A DNA stretch of 64,000 nucleotides from Apophysomyces variabilis (GCA_002749535.1 MZZL01000402.1:338508-402507), one strand, 5' to 3'; shown: positions 1-12,926, counted from the stretch's first letter. Notes: generated by a model from the sequence alone, not told the origin. Numbers and translations are program-made.

Positions 1-300
1 TTTAATAACTGCTGGTCTGTCTTTTCCAATAGCTGTTCTTGGTATTTCTTCTTCTTAAGGGCTAACAGTGCCTTCTTCTTGTTTCCTTGACTCAGAGCCA
101 GGCGTGCGGCTTCTACTTCTTTTTCTAGGATAACATTAATCTGCACAAGTCATCCGTCGTTAATGTTATCCAGTTCATTGGTGGTCTCATGTTCCGCATG
201 CCTTCTTCTGATACTGTTTTAACTTGTCTCTTTGAATTTTGAGATCCAGTATAGCCTTGTCTTGGGATGTTATCTTATTTTTCGCTACGGCGTTTCCCAT
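1..300 (-). CDS. VPS20: VPS20/CHMP6-like ESCRT-III subunit (N-terminal part, runs off left edge)
   Basis: ESCRT-III core subunit that nucleates filament assembly on endosomes during multivesicular body formation. The ATG is at 300. The protein starts MGNAVAKNK, a Gly-2 myristoylation-type N-terminus as in Vps20/CHMP6, followed by an SQDKAILDLKIQRDKLKQYQ stretch characteristic of the family. Frame is kept only if 141-201 is removed as a 61-nt intron. Its donor would be GC, not GT (AAG|GCATGC), and its acceptor TGCAG, joining QKK to INVILEKEVEAARLAL. The second exon ends at the window edge inside the basic KKKKYQEQLLEKT helix. Family assignment is firm from the N-terminal helix pattern. The rest of the gene (acidic C-terminal tail with MIM) lies outside the window. 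Confidence 0.85.
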
Positions 301-1886
301 ACTATAGATTTACTTGGTACTGTTTTTTGGCAAGGCGCAGCATCTACTTTTTTTTTTGGCTGTAACACACACGCACCCACAGCTTACACAGGGGAATTAG
401 GGTGAAGCATGACAATCAGTGACGGCGTACAAAAGCGTTCAAACCCCGTCAACTCGGTGCGTGCTTATCCATCCAACGGGATAGTTGTGTTTCGAAAAAC
501 ACCAGCCCTGATCTGACCTTAGGTGTATAAAGCTTCCCACTTCGTGGGAATAAAACAAAATGATGTAGTACCAAGTAGGCGGTATTTTTACTAGAAAAGG
601 TTTACAGCGACCCTTGCGAATGGTAAAACCTAATTTGCCCTGGATGAACTTAGCAAAGATTTCATCCGCGTCATTTCTTTGAGCAAAACAAAATATGCTC
701 TGATCATTGATGACTGATAATAATTGCTGGCCAAAAGTACTTTTGCTAGAATGCAAATTGATTTAGCAAAATAAAGCCTGACACATAGTCTAAGTTTCGG
801 TATATAGTCACGTTCGATCTGTGCATCCTCAGGTTTTCCCTGTGTACTTGAACAAGAACCGTAGGATATTTTCGGGTAGATGAAAGGGATCCATTCCTAG
901 CTTACTTTTTTCCCATACGCTATATAGGACTAAGTACGTTCGGTCCAATGAAATGCTTCCCATTACTTCGGTCAAATCCTGGTCTATTTGCGATCAACAA
1001 GGAAAACCATGCTGAAGGAATTGAATTCCTCTAAAGTGACTCATATCTTTGAAACCTTGGCGAAGAAAACTATCTAAGGGCAGATTCCTAGCTGGAATAT
1101 GCTTAGGTATTCGTGCCGGTCAAACGAAGTTAGACGTTGCAGGTTGGAGCAAAATCCCATTCTTTTCCACGTGGTGACGTGCCACTTGATACAGTTTACA
1201 GGAAAACGAGTCTGTCCTTGGCGTACTAAATAAACTTCATTCTCCACTAGCTTGTCGTACCATAAAACCATATGAACGAAAATTAGAGTGGCGAAGACTT
1301 TTTTCTAATATTTCGATAAAACAACGGAAACGCAGTATGTCGGGCCATTTTCCGAGTCTGTGAGCGGTCGACAGGAGATAAGTTTAAATCTTACCTATGA
1401 ATCTCTCCCCTCGGCACGGGACATGGGAACCAGGAGACATCTCCTACAAATCCTAATAAGGGCACTCTGCTAAGATAAAACAGTCGGTAAGTGGATTATC
1501 ACCCAGTATAATATGAGTAGAGATTGTAGTCGGTTTCCGTAGGAGAAGAAGGCCACATAAAGAAAAAAAAAAAGGACTCGCCCCTAGACCTGGGTTATAA
1601 GGACGTGTAAACCGGTTTGCATTGGATCTATAGTCAATGGAATACATGGCTATAAACATGAATATCCAAAGATTAGCCAACATATACTCCATGTACAAAT
1701 GAGCAGACTCAGTCGACACGACTTCTATCTTTTCGTCACGAAACATGAGTAGCTGAAGATGCAAAGAACTGTGCAAAAGCAGCAGCAAATTGTTTTACAT
1801 TTGGAAAAAAAACTTTATCATTGGAACAAATGGTTTACTAAACTCATTTAAGCAGCATTTCATTACGCTTATGAATGACTTATTTA
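301..1886. other. Intergenic stretch, no convincing gene
   Basis: About 1.6 kb between VPS20 and the amidotransferase-like gene. The open frames on the minus strand (around 440-760, 1070-1270 and 1450-1790) lack an ATG at their start or any recognisable domain, and their composition is not clearly coding. The first 60-100 bp carry T-rich tracts that may belong to the VPS20 5' region. I see no RNA gene or repeat here. Confidence 0.5.
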
Positions 1887-2927
1887 CTAAATTCTGCTCA
1901 ATCTTAAGGAAGGATTCATCATAAACTTTCCGATCACCATCAATAACCAGACATAGTCGCTCTCCAACCTCGTGTTAGTCAACCTGGCTTTGAATCTTGT
2001 ATCGGTTTTCGCAATCTCGTAAAGCAACTGGGATGGGGGATCTACCGCAACTTGGAAGGAAAGAATGCGCTTTCCGTCGCTCACCGCATATGTAGCATCG
2101 TATTGCTCATCGTAAATGACTGGATAAAGGCGGGTTTCGTTCTCCGGCACACGGCCAATTCTCTTCTCGGCTGCCATCATTAGTAGCTAATACATAACGT
2201 GTTAAGTATAGAGGCCAAGCAAGAGCAAAATCTTACAATGGAGTGGGGATGCCGCCCAAAATCAGCTTCGAAATGGTTCGTCAAGAAACCATCAAGAATA
2301 TCGAGCTATAACAATAAGTTGACTCAATAGTTGCTGCTATCCTTTAAATTTTACCTTTTTCTTGTTTTCATTTGGTTCAACTTTCAAATCAAAAGCGTTT
2401 GCGATGACAATGTGGCCAGAACCGATACCAATTAGTTTAGCTTCCGGCGCCTTATCGTAGACCCTTTTGGCGAAATCCCTTATGGGACCGTATTCTCCCT
2501 CCATTTGTGTACCACAGAACAGATAGGCACCATAAAGGTCAAGATCGTCGTCCTCCGGCAATTTATCAGCTTTTGTGATCCACTTGACTTTGAAGTTCTT
2601 GAAAACAAATTGTGACATGAAGTTTGCAAATTGCTCCTTCGCGTAGCTCGGACCTTCCCAGTTGGTAGCCATGTTACCATAGGAAGATGGTTTGACCTGG
2701 GAGGACGCTTGAATCTCAGGAGGCACTTTGCCGTTGGGAATATTGTTGGTACCATTGGCAGTACCGGCATCATTGCTAGTAGCGGGATTGGGTAAAATTT
2801 TGCCTTGCAATAATTGCCCCAGATAGCCTGCAATTCTATTCTTCTGTATACTCTCTTCGATCTGTACTTCCTTCCCGCTAAGGATCGCGTCGCAGTCAAC
2901 AATTACAATTCTTCTTAGTTCAGCCAT
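1887..2927 (-). CDS. Class I glutamine amidotransferase-like protein lacking the nucleophile
   Basis: Start chosen at ATG 2927 (MAELRRIVIVDCD); the longer open frame upstream begins with TTG. The fold pattern matches single-domain class I glutamine amidotransferases: an N-terminal strand ending in VDCD, a middle DLYGAYLFCGTQ segment matching the usual DG-ivitGS stretch, and IGIGSGHIVIANAF at the nucleophile elbow. The elbow normally reads G-x-C-x-G-H, but here the Cys position is Gly. The usual C-terminal HPE motif is also absent (SFQVAVDPP). Introns are inferred at about 2336 (AAG|GTAAAA) and before 2189, giving a short middle exon near 2230-2305; a further short intron near 1930-1990 is possible. 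A long Asn/Gly/Pro-rich insert sits near residues 55-95. Probably a non-catalytic family member; family call moderate, function unknown. Confidence 0.5.
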
Positions 2928-2964
2928 GGGTTCAATGATGGAGGCAGATGATGATTCTGTCACG

Positions 2965-2974
2965 CCTTTATATA
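2965..2974 (-). promoter_or_regulatory. TATA box of amidotransferase-like gene
   Basis: Minus-strand TATATAAAGG about 40 bp upstream of the ATG at 2927. The same TATATAAAG core precedes GNA1 and the chitin deacetylase gene in this window, which supports it as a promoter element. Confidence 0.45.
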
Positions 2975-5259
2975 CACGTTCGCATCTCTGTAATGTGCTC
3001 TTATGGTAAGTTATCTCTCTCAATCAGCTGTCCCAATATTTGTCTGGTTTTAACCGAGGTTTTGTTTGTGAATGGTGTGTGAATCGAGCGTCGCCATCGG
3101 AACAGAAAGTTTCAGAATAATGTACGTTTGGAAGAAGTCTGTGACAGTGTCCTTGCCATGTAACTATTACCCACAACAAGCCATTCAATCATATATTCGG
3201 CAAATGAATTAATGAAAATAGTTTGTAATCACAGTTCTCCATAATGTATGTATGCAAAACCAAATCTATAGCGGAAAAAAAAAATGCTTCAAGCATAGTG
3301 AATGCTTTTTCTACAGTGATACTGTTGCCCATGTTTTGTTTATCGTCCCTACATATGGAAATGCGTATAATGAAACGCTCGGAAAGTGAACAACTTAACC
3401 AGTTTTGATACACAACGCCATACGTAATAGTTGCTGTGGGAAATAATCCCTGGGGTCAGAGTTGCATAGTAACGTATCTGATTCGTTTATCATAAACTTT
3501 ACGTAACGGAAGTTGACAACTTCTTCGATGAAACAGTTTATCAACTCATTTTTTGTATACTCAGTGACATAAACATACAGAACGGAAAAGTTGATTGAGG
3601 AAAACGTCTGTCTTTGACAATGTTTGGTCATTCTGTTGCATGAAACACTGAAAATATTTACAAAAGCAATCAGAAATCATTGATTTGATGCGGAACTAAG
3701 GTCTCCGTCCGACTTTTTCTACAGTACCAGTATTCATAGCGGGAGCTTCCCGAATATGAATCTCTGAGTACCAGCTATAAGCGATAAGATTTTATTAAAG
3801 TCTGTGGAATAGCGTATTTTGGCGTCTCTTAACAGCGATAACTGAATAAAGTGCGCATTGACATATATTCAAAGTGTTATTCTGCATGCATAATGTCAAT
3901 AATGACAGGCCTCAGTCTGTTCTTGGCTTTAAGCTTACAATGGGAAGCACAATGGTCAATCGCGCCTTGGCACACAGTTAAATCAATGAAAAATATTGAA
4001 ACGTAGGTGGTTTTGGCCTAAACCATGTAGCCGTCAACTCGGAAACAATGAAATGGCAACGGAAAGCAGTCTTTATTTGAAATTTCAGATATTATTCAGT
4101 AAGTGTCTCCTCTAAGAGAACACGTACCTTTGGTCCGTATAAAGAGTAGTCCTCCATGACAACTCTCTGCAGTCGATTGAGATTTCTCGTGCAAGTATCA
4201 AATCCGCATCTCACTGTTGATTCACAGAACCTCAAGGAAGTACTACTATACATATTACGGGCGTATGTGGTTAAGCAGATTGAAGTTCAACTCATAGACC
4301 CTAAGAAGGTCATACCATACAAAGCAGGTAACTAGTACTGCTTTGGTATGGTCCACAAATGGATTTTGCAAAAGGAAATACTGTTTCCGAGATACGTTGC
4401 GCAACTTAGCACGAGTTTCAGATGGATGAAGAAACAAGATCCTTTAAGGCTGTGTTTACACCAACTATGTAAATTTTAGGTTATTTAGCTTTCACTTATT
4501 TTGTGCCTTCAATCAAACCTTTTACACACAGAAAATCTAATGACTGGAGAATACGAGATACACGATTGCGCCAACGCCTTGATGTGGTACCAGTTACAGT
4601 TCGAGGTCTTTTGGTTTTTGACAGTGAGTTCCATTTTTTTTTTGGTTTGACCAAATATTGTTCCTGTTTCATCCCGCTTGTAAGTGGTAAAGTCTATGTG
4701 CGAACATTTAGATGAAACTGTCTTAGCCCAACTGTTACTCACATTTACCGTATGTGTGATCCGTTCTTACCACAAACAGTGACAGGTTATATGGCGGCCA
4801 AAGCGCCCGGTCGTGTGTAAAAATCTACTAAACGCATAATTTGAAAGTACGAAAAAGGAAGCTACAGTTGCGAAAGAGCACACGCCAACTGTGACTATTG
4901 CTACTGGAAACAGCTTCGAATTATGCAAAGCTTCAAGCAATATTCATGCAGTCCATGTAGACACAAACATGAGCAGTTGTGCAGATAGGGCGCGATGCTG
5001 TTTCGCTAGGTGGCGCTTAGAGCTAGCTAGACCAACGGTGGGTATGCTATTGGCATCTGTTTCCTTACTATCACTACTGTTCCAAAACTGTCAAAATTGT
5101 TTGATTTTGAATAAAAATTTTTTTATCGTTGTTATTTAATGCTAGTATTGCTCGCTTTAGCAAGCACAGTAGAGGGTCTGTAATCTCCGAGCTAAGCCAC
5201 TTCGACTTCGCCCATGGGCACAAGAGGGGAGAGTGTGTTCTAATTGTGCAGGGTTCCCC
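2975..5259. other. Intergenic, no supported gene
   Basis: About 2.3 kb of AT-rich sequence between the amidotransferase-like gene and COA3. Short frames on both strands (3189-3631, 4255-4437, 4503-4742, 4891-5139) have no domain, splice support or homology I can recognise. No repeats or RNA genes were noticed. Confidence 0.5.
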
Positions 5260-5574
5260 ATGACAGGACCAACTCGTGAAAAGCTCTACTCGCATCCCCA
5301 AGGTGGCTTTACGCCAGCATTGCAGAGAACCCGCAAACCATTCCAAGTTCGCAACATTGCAACGCTTACAGGTTTAATCACATTTGTTGCTGGTGTTTGT
5401 GAGTATTTTGAATTGCTTCCGTTCCTAGCCCAAACTAACTGATTCTTTCGTGCCCTTAAAGATTCTTATGCGCTGTTTGCTGTGAAGCAGGACGACTTTA
5501 GCGACGTTCCTATGCCAAATACGTTTCCAGGTGTCCATGATGTTACTAAAGAAATGAAGAAGAATAATGAATAA
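5260..5574 (+). CDS. COA3: COA3-like cytochrome c oxidase assembly factor
   Basis: Small mitochondrial inner-membrane protein that, in yeast and animals, supports Cox1 translation and stabilises newly made Cox1. Two exons, 5260-5398 and 5462-5574, flank a 63-nt intron (GTGAGT...TTAAAG, with CTAAC branch-like sequence 17 bp before the acceptor). The product is 83 aa. It has a short soluble N-terminus, FQVRNIATLTGL leading into one membrane helix (residues about 31-52, TGLITFVAGVYSYALFAV), then an acidic C-terminal tail (KQDDFSDVP). Length, one helix after an R-N motif and the F-x-x-x-x-Q-D-D-F follow-up match the COA3/CCDC56 family. The next gene starts 240 bp downstream on the same strand. 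Confidence 0.8.
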
Positions 5575-5813
5575 AAGAAAGTGCGACTTAATTATACTAG
5601 TCTGCATTGTTTATCTGCTGCTGCCCAATCTCTTTAGCATGGTCAGGCTTCTCCAGTTAAGCACGTAAATCAAAATGATCCATGTAATGAAAGCTAAATC
5701 ATGCCCATACAGTACAACTACTTATTGAACTGATACTCGCTTGAATCCCGATTCTCTCAGCTATAACAAAATCCGCTGAATAGGAAGTTGTCAAAATCCG
5801 CTATTTCTTTCGC

Positions 5814-7070
5814 ATGACGCAAGGACGAAAATTAAAAAACAAGCTGAAATCTTTAAGCATATCCAATAAATCAACCGATCGCTACGGAAATGAGCATACG
5901 ACGACACCTGGATCTGCTTCAGTAACGGATAGATTGGCGAAGTTGCGAGCAGAACAAGTGCGCGCTGAGAAGAACCGACAGCGACTGCAAAGCAAGTCAG
6001 GTCATGATGACGATCGTTTTGCTAGTCCACCTTCATTACCCACCCCTTACGAGCTGAATGCAAAGCAATCATCAATCGCACAGAATTCTGCTGCCGGTCC
6101 ACCTCCTCCGTTATCTTGGACATCTAAAACGAGAAATGTCTCGTTTTCGAAAAGAATTAGATCCGAGTCCAAAGACATACCTTCACTCTGCTCAATGTGC
6201 GTACACCAGATCTCTCATGAGATAGAGAGCCAGTATGGCATTCATCCGGATTACTCTGTAAAGCAATTTGCTTTGCTACCGGTCAGAATCAAAGAGAGAG
6301 TGCTCCAAAGCACTCGAGTGACAAACCGCATACTGAATCTGTTTGAAGAAGCACCATATACGGATCTTTGCCTGGAAAATGCATCTGTTTCGATGAGCAG
6401 GCTTATACAAGCTTTCTGGAAGGCTGAACTAGTGAAAAAAATGGGTACTGAGGGAGAGCTTAAGGACGATTGGGAAGAGAATTATGATAACCATGACGAA
6501 GGTGAACCAGACGTCTACGTTTTTGATCTGGAAATCCAGGAAGAAGATGAATGCTCGTATCATATGCAACATATTTTACAGGTTTTGATTGGAAACTTGG
6601 ATTTAAGCAAGCGATATACACTTTTTACACCTTTGTCCTTAACATTAACATCTCTCAACATCTCATTTGTTCGCCCATTCCTTCCCTCTACAGCGATTGC
6701 CTATTTAATATCCACAACCTTACCCGCCCTTTTATCGTTTTCTAGCGCTGGGTGCTTTACGGCCGCAGAAGGACCACAGGCTTTGTCGATTCTTTCACGT
6801 GGGTTACGTAAACTGCGATACTGGGACATTGGATACCACGAATGGATAACACCCGGCATGTTCTGTGAATGGAGCTCAGAGTCGGTCATCAACTGGCGGA
6901 ACGACTTGAAAGATCTACAGACATTGCATTTGCACTATTCAGGACAGAATCATAACGCAGGTGCAGAGATTACTTGCTTGCTGAATGATCCTCGCACTGA
7001 AAAGCACACGCGCCGGTTGAAATACCTTAAAGTTTACTGGCAAGGTAATGATACACCAATAACACGATAA
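5814..7070 (+). CDS. Unnamed 418-aa protein with leucine-rich C-terminal half
   Basis: Uninterrupted frame from ATG 5814 to a stop at 7068-7070. Residues 1-110 are basic, polar and low-complexity (RLAKLRAEQVRAEKNRQRLQ is a likely short helix), with a PPPP run near residue 96. The remainder is better folded: a CSMC pair near residue 127, a helical region (VKQFALLPVRIKERVLQ), an acidic loop (DDWEENYDNHDEGEPD), then leucine-rich strands such as LTLTSLNISFV, LRKLRYWDIGYHEW and LKDLQTLHLHYSG that resemble LRR segments of mould F-box/LRR proteins. No F-box is visible at the N-terminus. I do not recognise a named family. An intron inside 6580-6690 is possible but not required by frame. Confidence 0.65.
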   Translation: MTQGRKLKNKLKSLSISNKSTDRYGNEHTTTPGSASVTDRLAKLRAEQVRAEKNRQRLQSKSGHDDDRFASPPSLPTPYELNAKQSSIAQNSAAGPPPPLSWTSKTRNVSFSKRIRSESKDIPSLCSMCVHQISHEIESQYGIHPDYSVKQFALLPVRIKERVLQSTRVTNRILNLFEEAPYTDLCLENASVSMSRLIQAFWKAELVKKMGTEGELKDDWEENYDNHDEGEPDVYVFDLEIQEEDECSYHMQHILQVLIGNLDLSKRYTLFTPLSLTLTSLNISFVRPFLPSTAIAYLISTTLPALLSFSSAGCFTAAEGPQALSILSRGLRKLRYWDIGYHEWITPGMFCEWSSESVINWRNDLKDLQTLHLHYSGQNHNAGAEITCLLNDPRTEKHTRRLKYLKVYWQGNDTPITR

Positions 7071-7297
7071 AATACAACATGCGCAGGTATTGTCTGAATA
7101 AAACGAATGTAAAATCATCCGCTGTAATTATTGACAGTTTGTGGCCCATAAACAACGAGATTTCGCATAGTCGAAATAGACCATACATCTGCCCAAGTTT
7201 AAATGTGATTGTCAGATGGATTTGAGGTTGTTAGAATGTATGTAAGATCTGCTTATATAAAATTATTACCAGAGCATTACGAAGAAAAGTCGAGCCG

Positions 7298-7500
7298 AGA
7301 CGTCTAAGAAGTGATTCTCAGCTATGTGGATGCACCTTAACGCATCCTATCTCAACCTGTTTATGGAGTTGGAGACACTTGCGACATTGTTTAAGACGAT
7401 TGAACTTATATGTCCATGTTCTGCGACCATTACGTGAAATATTTAGGGTATCGGAACAAAAGAGTCATTTTATTTTGCAATCAACCAAGTAAAGAAGCAT
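7298..7500 (+). pseudogene. Possible decayed F-box/LRR fragment
   Basis: Read in shifting plus-strand frames, this stretch gives VILSYVDAP followed by WRHLRHCLRRLNLYVHVLRPL. That resembles the SYVDAP...W(R)xLA pattern of Mucorales-type F-box proteins, but with stops and frame changes. It follows the leucine-rich gene at 5814-7070 and could be a relic of the same type of gene. The similarity is weak and judged by eye only. Confidence 0.2.
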
Positions 7501-8988
<1,488 letters not shown>

Positions 8989-9157
8989 GTGTACGCTTGC
9001 AGAATGGAAAAGATCGATTACCCACTTGCTGCATAATTAAAACAATATATATGAGAAAGGGCAAACTTCGGAAAGATAGAGTCATCCTGTAGCAATTCTG
9101 GCGAAAAGAAAATGACCAAAGATTTATTATCTAAGTAGTGGCAAAGGGAAGGGTTAA

Positions 9158-10312
9158 CTAAGAGGCATCAACAAGGGCAAAGCGGGCAGCTGCTCGGTCA
9201 AAGAAACTGGATTTCAGGTCAAGATCCTCCAAAAACGGGTGATTTGGCGCAACTTCTCTCAATTGGCTACACACGTCAGATTAACAAGACATTGAAAAGA
9301 AGCATGATAGGTAGACTTACTTGACGTAACGATTCAGGACATCTTGTGGCTTTGAGGTCAACGTGGCACACACGATCATGTTGACCAATGTATCTGGATC
9401 GTCACTATTCTGCTCCCGCGAATAGCAAAAGTTTCAATTCGCCTTCTTCTGTCATTCACAAGCTTTTCTCACCTTTGTTAATGCCTCAAGCAATAAGCTC
9501 TCGGCTTCTGGGTATCTGCCCAATGCAAGATTAGCAGCGGCCTGACCATTCAAAACTTTCATTGTCTGCGCTGTATTCGACTGGCCAAATTCTTCGTAGA
9601 TATAGAATGCTTCCTGATATTTGTCCCCGCCCTTTTTTCACAAAACCTCGAATCGTCAGCAACGACACAATATCAAGTGCAGAGGTCTTGTTTGATCTTA
9701 CCACACGCAAACCGACCCAACCTTCCATCATTTGTAACAATAGCGCGTCCTCTGCCCATGATTTAGCCTGGTTCACCTCGTTGCGAGCCAAATCTAATCG
9801 ATCCATTTGCAAATAGATCTGAACTGCAAGGGCAGCGCTAAGATAGGCATCCCATCAGCACCCGTTCATTAACAATTAGTTGAGGCTCACCATTCCAGTT
9901 TTTTCGAGCGCACATGAAGCACCTTCAAGGCGTCTTCCAATCGCCCATCGTTGACGTAAATGGTGGCAATGACAACTTGGATGGTTTGATGAACCCGGTT
10001 GGCTCCTTCTTCAAGTAAAGTTTCACATTGTTGGAGAATTTCATCTTTTGCCTGGCCTTTTTGTTTGGCTTGCATATATAACGCCAGCAATTTGACAGCT
10101 TTCAATGGGGCCACCACATCGTCACGAATATCGGTAATGACCAAGTTATACTTGCCCTGAGCGACATACGATCGATATAAATATGTCTGTGCCTCGAGCG
10201 TGGCTTCAGGAGAGTACAACCCCTTCGCGGAGCTGACATCGTTAATTACACTTTGGTAGTTACCAAGCGCAAATAGATTACGGATACCGAACAGAACAGA
10301 TTCTTCGTCCAT
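9158..10312 (-). CDS. COPE: Coatomer subunit epsilon (COPI)
   Basis: Epsilon-COP, a TPR-type solenoid that stabilises alpha-COP in the COPI coat for Golgi-to-ER transport. The ATG is at 10312 (MDEESVLFGIRNLFALGNYQ); the frame extending further 5' starts with TTG. Five exons: 9891-10312, 9702-9837, then one ending at 9631, then two more. Introns include 9838-9890 (53 nt) and 9632-9701 (70 nt). Splicing restores the typical run ALAVQIYLQM-DRLDLARNEV, then GGDKYQEAFYIYEEFG, TMKVLNGQAAANLALGRYPE, and DDPDTLVNMIV with a final NRYVNQLREVAPNHPF, all hallmark segments of the family. The stop is TAG at 9158-9160. Divergent from the glycosylase gene at 10544, with 231 bp between their start codons. Confidence 0.9.
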
Positions 10313-10543
10313 AGCAATAGAGGGCAATGGTCGTGTGTATTAGAAACCCTAACTTGCCGCTCTGCAACACGCTTCCACGTCACTCAGTTTCAAGCGGCGC
10401 AAAATTTTTGGGGGTTCAATAAGCTCTTTGAGGGCATTGACTTTGGGTTGTGCTATGCGTGTGCAGCTGCTGAAGACACGTTTCGAGGTCTGTTTTCCAA
10501 GTACCGTCCATTCCATAACGAGGTTACTTCTTGATTTGCACCG

Positions 10544-11364
10544 ATGAGACAGCGATCCAAGCGAAAGACGGAAATTCGGTCTCCCTATTTTCGTCCTCCA
10601 TTGGAGGCCATAGCCAAAGAAGAAGACAAAGGCGTACCCGACATTCTTGGATATGATCTTCGAGTTCTCTTTGTGGGTATTAACCCCGGCATGACAAGCA
10701 CAGCAAAAGGCCACCATTTTGCCGGTCCAACCAACCACTTTTGGCCGTGTCTGTCTGAAAGTGGTAAATAAGGAAAACTATTTCGCTCTTTATAGCTGGA
10801 GAAATTAAAAAGTATCATGGAGTTAGGCCTTGTCGATCGTACCTTAACCTATGTAAATGACACAGATCTTCCACAGTTATATCGTTTAGGGATCACCAAT
10901 CTCTCTGCGCGCACAACCCGTAAAGCATCCGACTTAACCATGGCAGAGCAGCGTTCTGGTGTACCAGTTGTGCTGGCGAAAATCAGGCAACATCGACCTC
11001 GCGTTACTTGTTTCGTCGGTAAGGGGATCTATGAAATCTTTGCAGGTGAAAAATGCAAAACCTTGGGTTTGCAAACAAAGACAATTGCTTGGGAAAATCA
11101 TGAAGGATACAGTCGTGTATTCGTTATGCCAAGCACCAGTGGAATTGTGTCGGCCTATCAGAAGCCTGACAAACTAAAGTAAGAAGTTTGCAAAACAAAA
11201 AGGAACTCCAGTATTTAAGTAAGTATTTAATACGGCTTGATCATAGATTCTTTCGAGAGCTCGCCAGTATAGCGATAGAAGAAGACAAGAAGTACGATTT
11301 GCAAAAAAGTATCGTGGAAGAATCTATCCGAAATTCGTACTTAGATTCTGCCGAACTTCAATAA
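10544..11364 (+). CDS. G/T mismatch-specific thymine-DNA glycosylase (TDG/Mug family)
   Basis: Removes thymine or uracil mispaired with guanine in base-excision repair. Three exons, 10544-10763, 10827-11178 and 11247-11364, give 229 aa; introns are 63 and 68 nt, both GT-AG. The first uses the acceptor GTTAG at 10822-10826, which makes CLSESG-LVDRTL continuous. The catalytic motif GINPG (residues about 47-51) and the GPTNHFW strand that follows are diagnostic of the TDG/Mug branch. The second motif appears as VMPSTSG near residue 182, the usual MPSSS position. The Asn of GINPG, which positions the attacking water in TDG/Mug, is present. A lysine-rich N-terminus (RQRSKRKTE) could serve nuclear import. 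The C-terminal helix (FFRELASIAIEEDKK) is present, so the gene looks intact. Confidence 0.9.
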
Positions 11365-11468
11365 AGTAGCTAGCCCTATAGATTCATTTGGTATGGTCTA
11401 TCCAATTGTAGGTGGTAAAATTGCTCATTGTTCCTACTATGACGAACGTTGCACCAGCTCTTCTTGTT

Positions 11469-12926
11469 TCATGATATGATGATATTAAGGACAACCATTG
11501 AAAGTAAAACCAAAAACACCATGGATATTCTTGTATGGATGAATGGACGCGATTTTAGGGGACGTTGTCGACGATGCAACCAGGTCTTATACTCTTGCTC
11601 GATTTGATCTGGTTTGTCCGGTATAACTTCGACCATCAAGTATGCGTGGTCACTCGCAGAGTAGTCCTTGTTGCCGCACCATTTCTGAGTTACTTCCAGG
11701 CACCGTAACAAGGTCCAATCCAGTTTCCCTTTAAACAACCCAAAGTACTCTGGGTTTTCTAGCGTCACGTCTTCTGGATCCCATGGATCGTAAAATCCAG
11801 GATTGCGTGCCATCTTCAGCACTCCAGAAGGAAACCCACTCCATCTTTCAGGTGTTGAGGAACCAATCAGAAACGATATGAATGGCTGCAGAAAGACCGG
11901 TATTGCTGCTTGAGCAAGCAGATAGTTGACGGGGCCATCCGATCGATGAAATCGGAGAAGCTTCTTATCCCACCATGCACTCTCTGTCTGTCCAAGTGAA
12001 AGGTATCGGTAGCGATCGCGTGCATATTTCGGTGATAAACGCGCAATGGAATGCGCCATCGTATTAAGATCGCCAAAAATCAGTTGATGAGGTGTCCCCT
12101 TGACATGCAAAGCAGCATCATCGAAAATTTCCGAAAAAGCTGAGATGCGGCCAATGATACCAGTAAAAACCTATGGTTAGTTGGACCCTATAAGTGAAAA
12201 ATGATGGCCACAGATTATCAACTACCTCCAAATGGACAGAATAGCATCGAAGCGGCGGCAAATGCGGTGCCTGCACAGTGCCGATCAATGTGTATCGCCT
12301 TAAGACGTGTGCGTTTGAGTGAATAAACAAAAGAATGAATCATATTGTCTCATGAAGACTTACTTTCCCTTTCGTGGTTCTCTCAACTTTTCTCCATCAC
12401 GATCCCAATTGTATCCATGGTATCGGTGATGAAGGATGCCAAATGTCACATCATACTTAGATAAAATGGCATTACCATGGACACCACCTCCCTGAAGAAA
12501 CACGGTAAAACCAGGGTAAAAGGAAAAAAGGAAACATAACCGCAACGTTATCTTTTTTGTATCTCTACCTCGTCTCTCGGTCGGCGTAACGGACTATCCA
12601 GTTCCTGAAACTCGCAGACAAAGCCGCCTTTCAGAGAAAGTGTCTCACACAACTCTTGCATATGGTTACGGTCTCCTGATCGTCTGCAGTGTATATCAAT
12701 TTCTTGCAAAATAGCAATATCTGGGTCCAGGTTTCTCAAGGTCGCGATAATGGCTTCATGCTCTGATGCAAATGAGAAGCAGCAGCAGAAAGATAAATGC
12801 TAGCTAACCGTAATTGCGTTCGACATTCCATTGTAGAACCTTGATAGCATCACCTCGAATGGGAGGCGCTTTTTTACGATAGTCATAGATTAACAGTTCG
12901 CCTGGGAACGGCAGTTGTTCGTGCAT
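11469..12926 (-). CDS. Endonuclease/exonuclease/phosphatase-family protein with C-terminal membrane anchor
   Basis: Starts at ATG 12926 (MHEQLPFPGELLIYDY). Several exons are read from splice sites and frame: a first segment with LQWNVERNY, a second with DIAILQEIDIHCRRSGDRNH, then NAILSKYDV, then HVLRRYTLIGTVQAPHLPPLRCYSVHLEV, and a final long exon from about 12170 to 11469. Active-site landmarks of the EEP fold are all present: the Asn in WNVE, the Glu in QEID, GDLNT, and the closing SDHAYL. The last 20 residues are one hydrophobic helix preceded by a basic stretch, so the protein is probably tail-anchored with the enzyme facing the cytosol. Substrate unknown; fungal relatives include phosphodiesterases and nucleases. 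Divergent from the lipase gene, with 149 bp between start codons. Confidence 0.75.

Noticed and set aside
439..756. 105-codon minus-strand frame
   Set aside because: Starts with TTG, has no domain and no splice partner; composition not convincingly coding.
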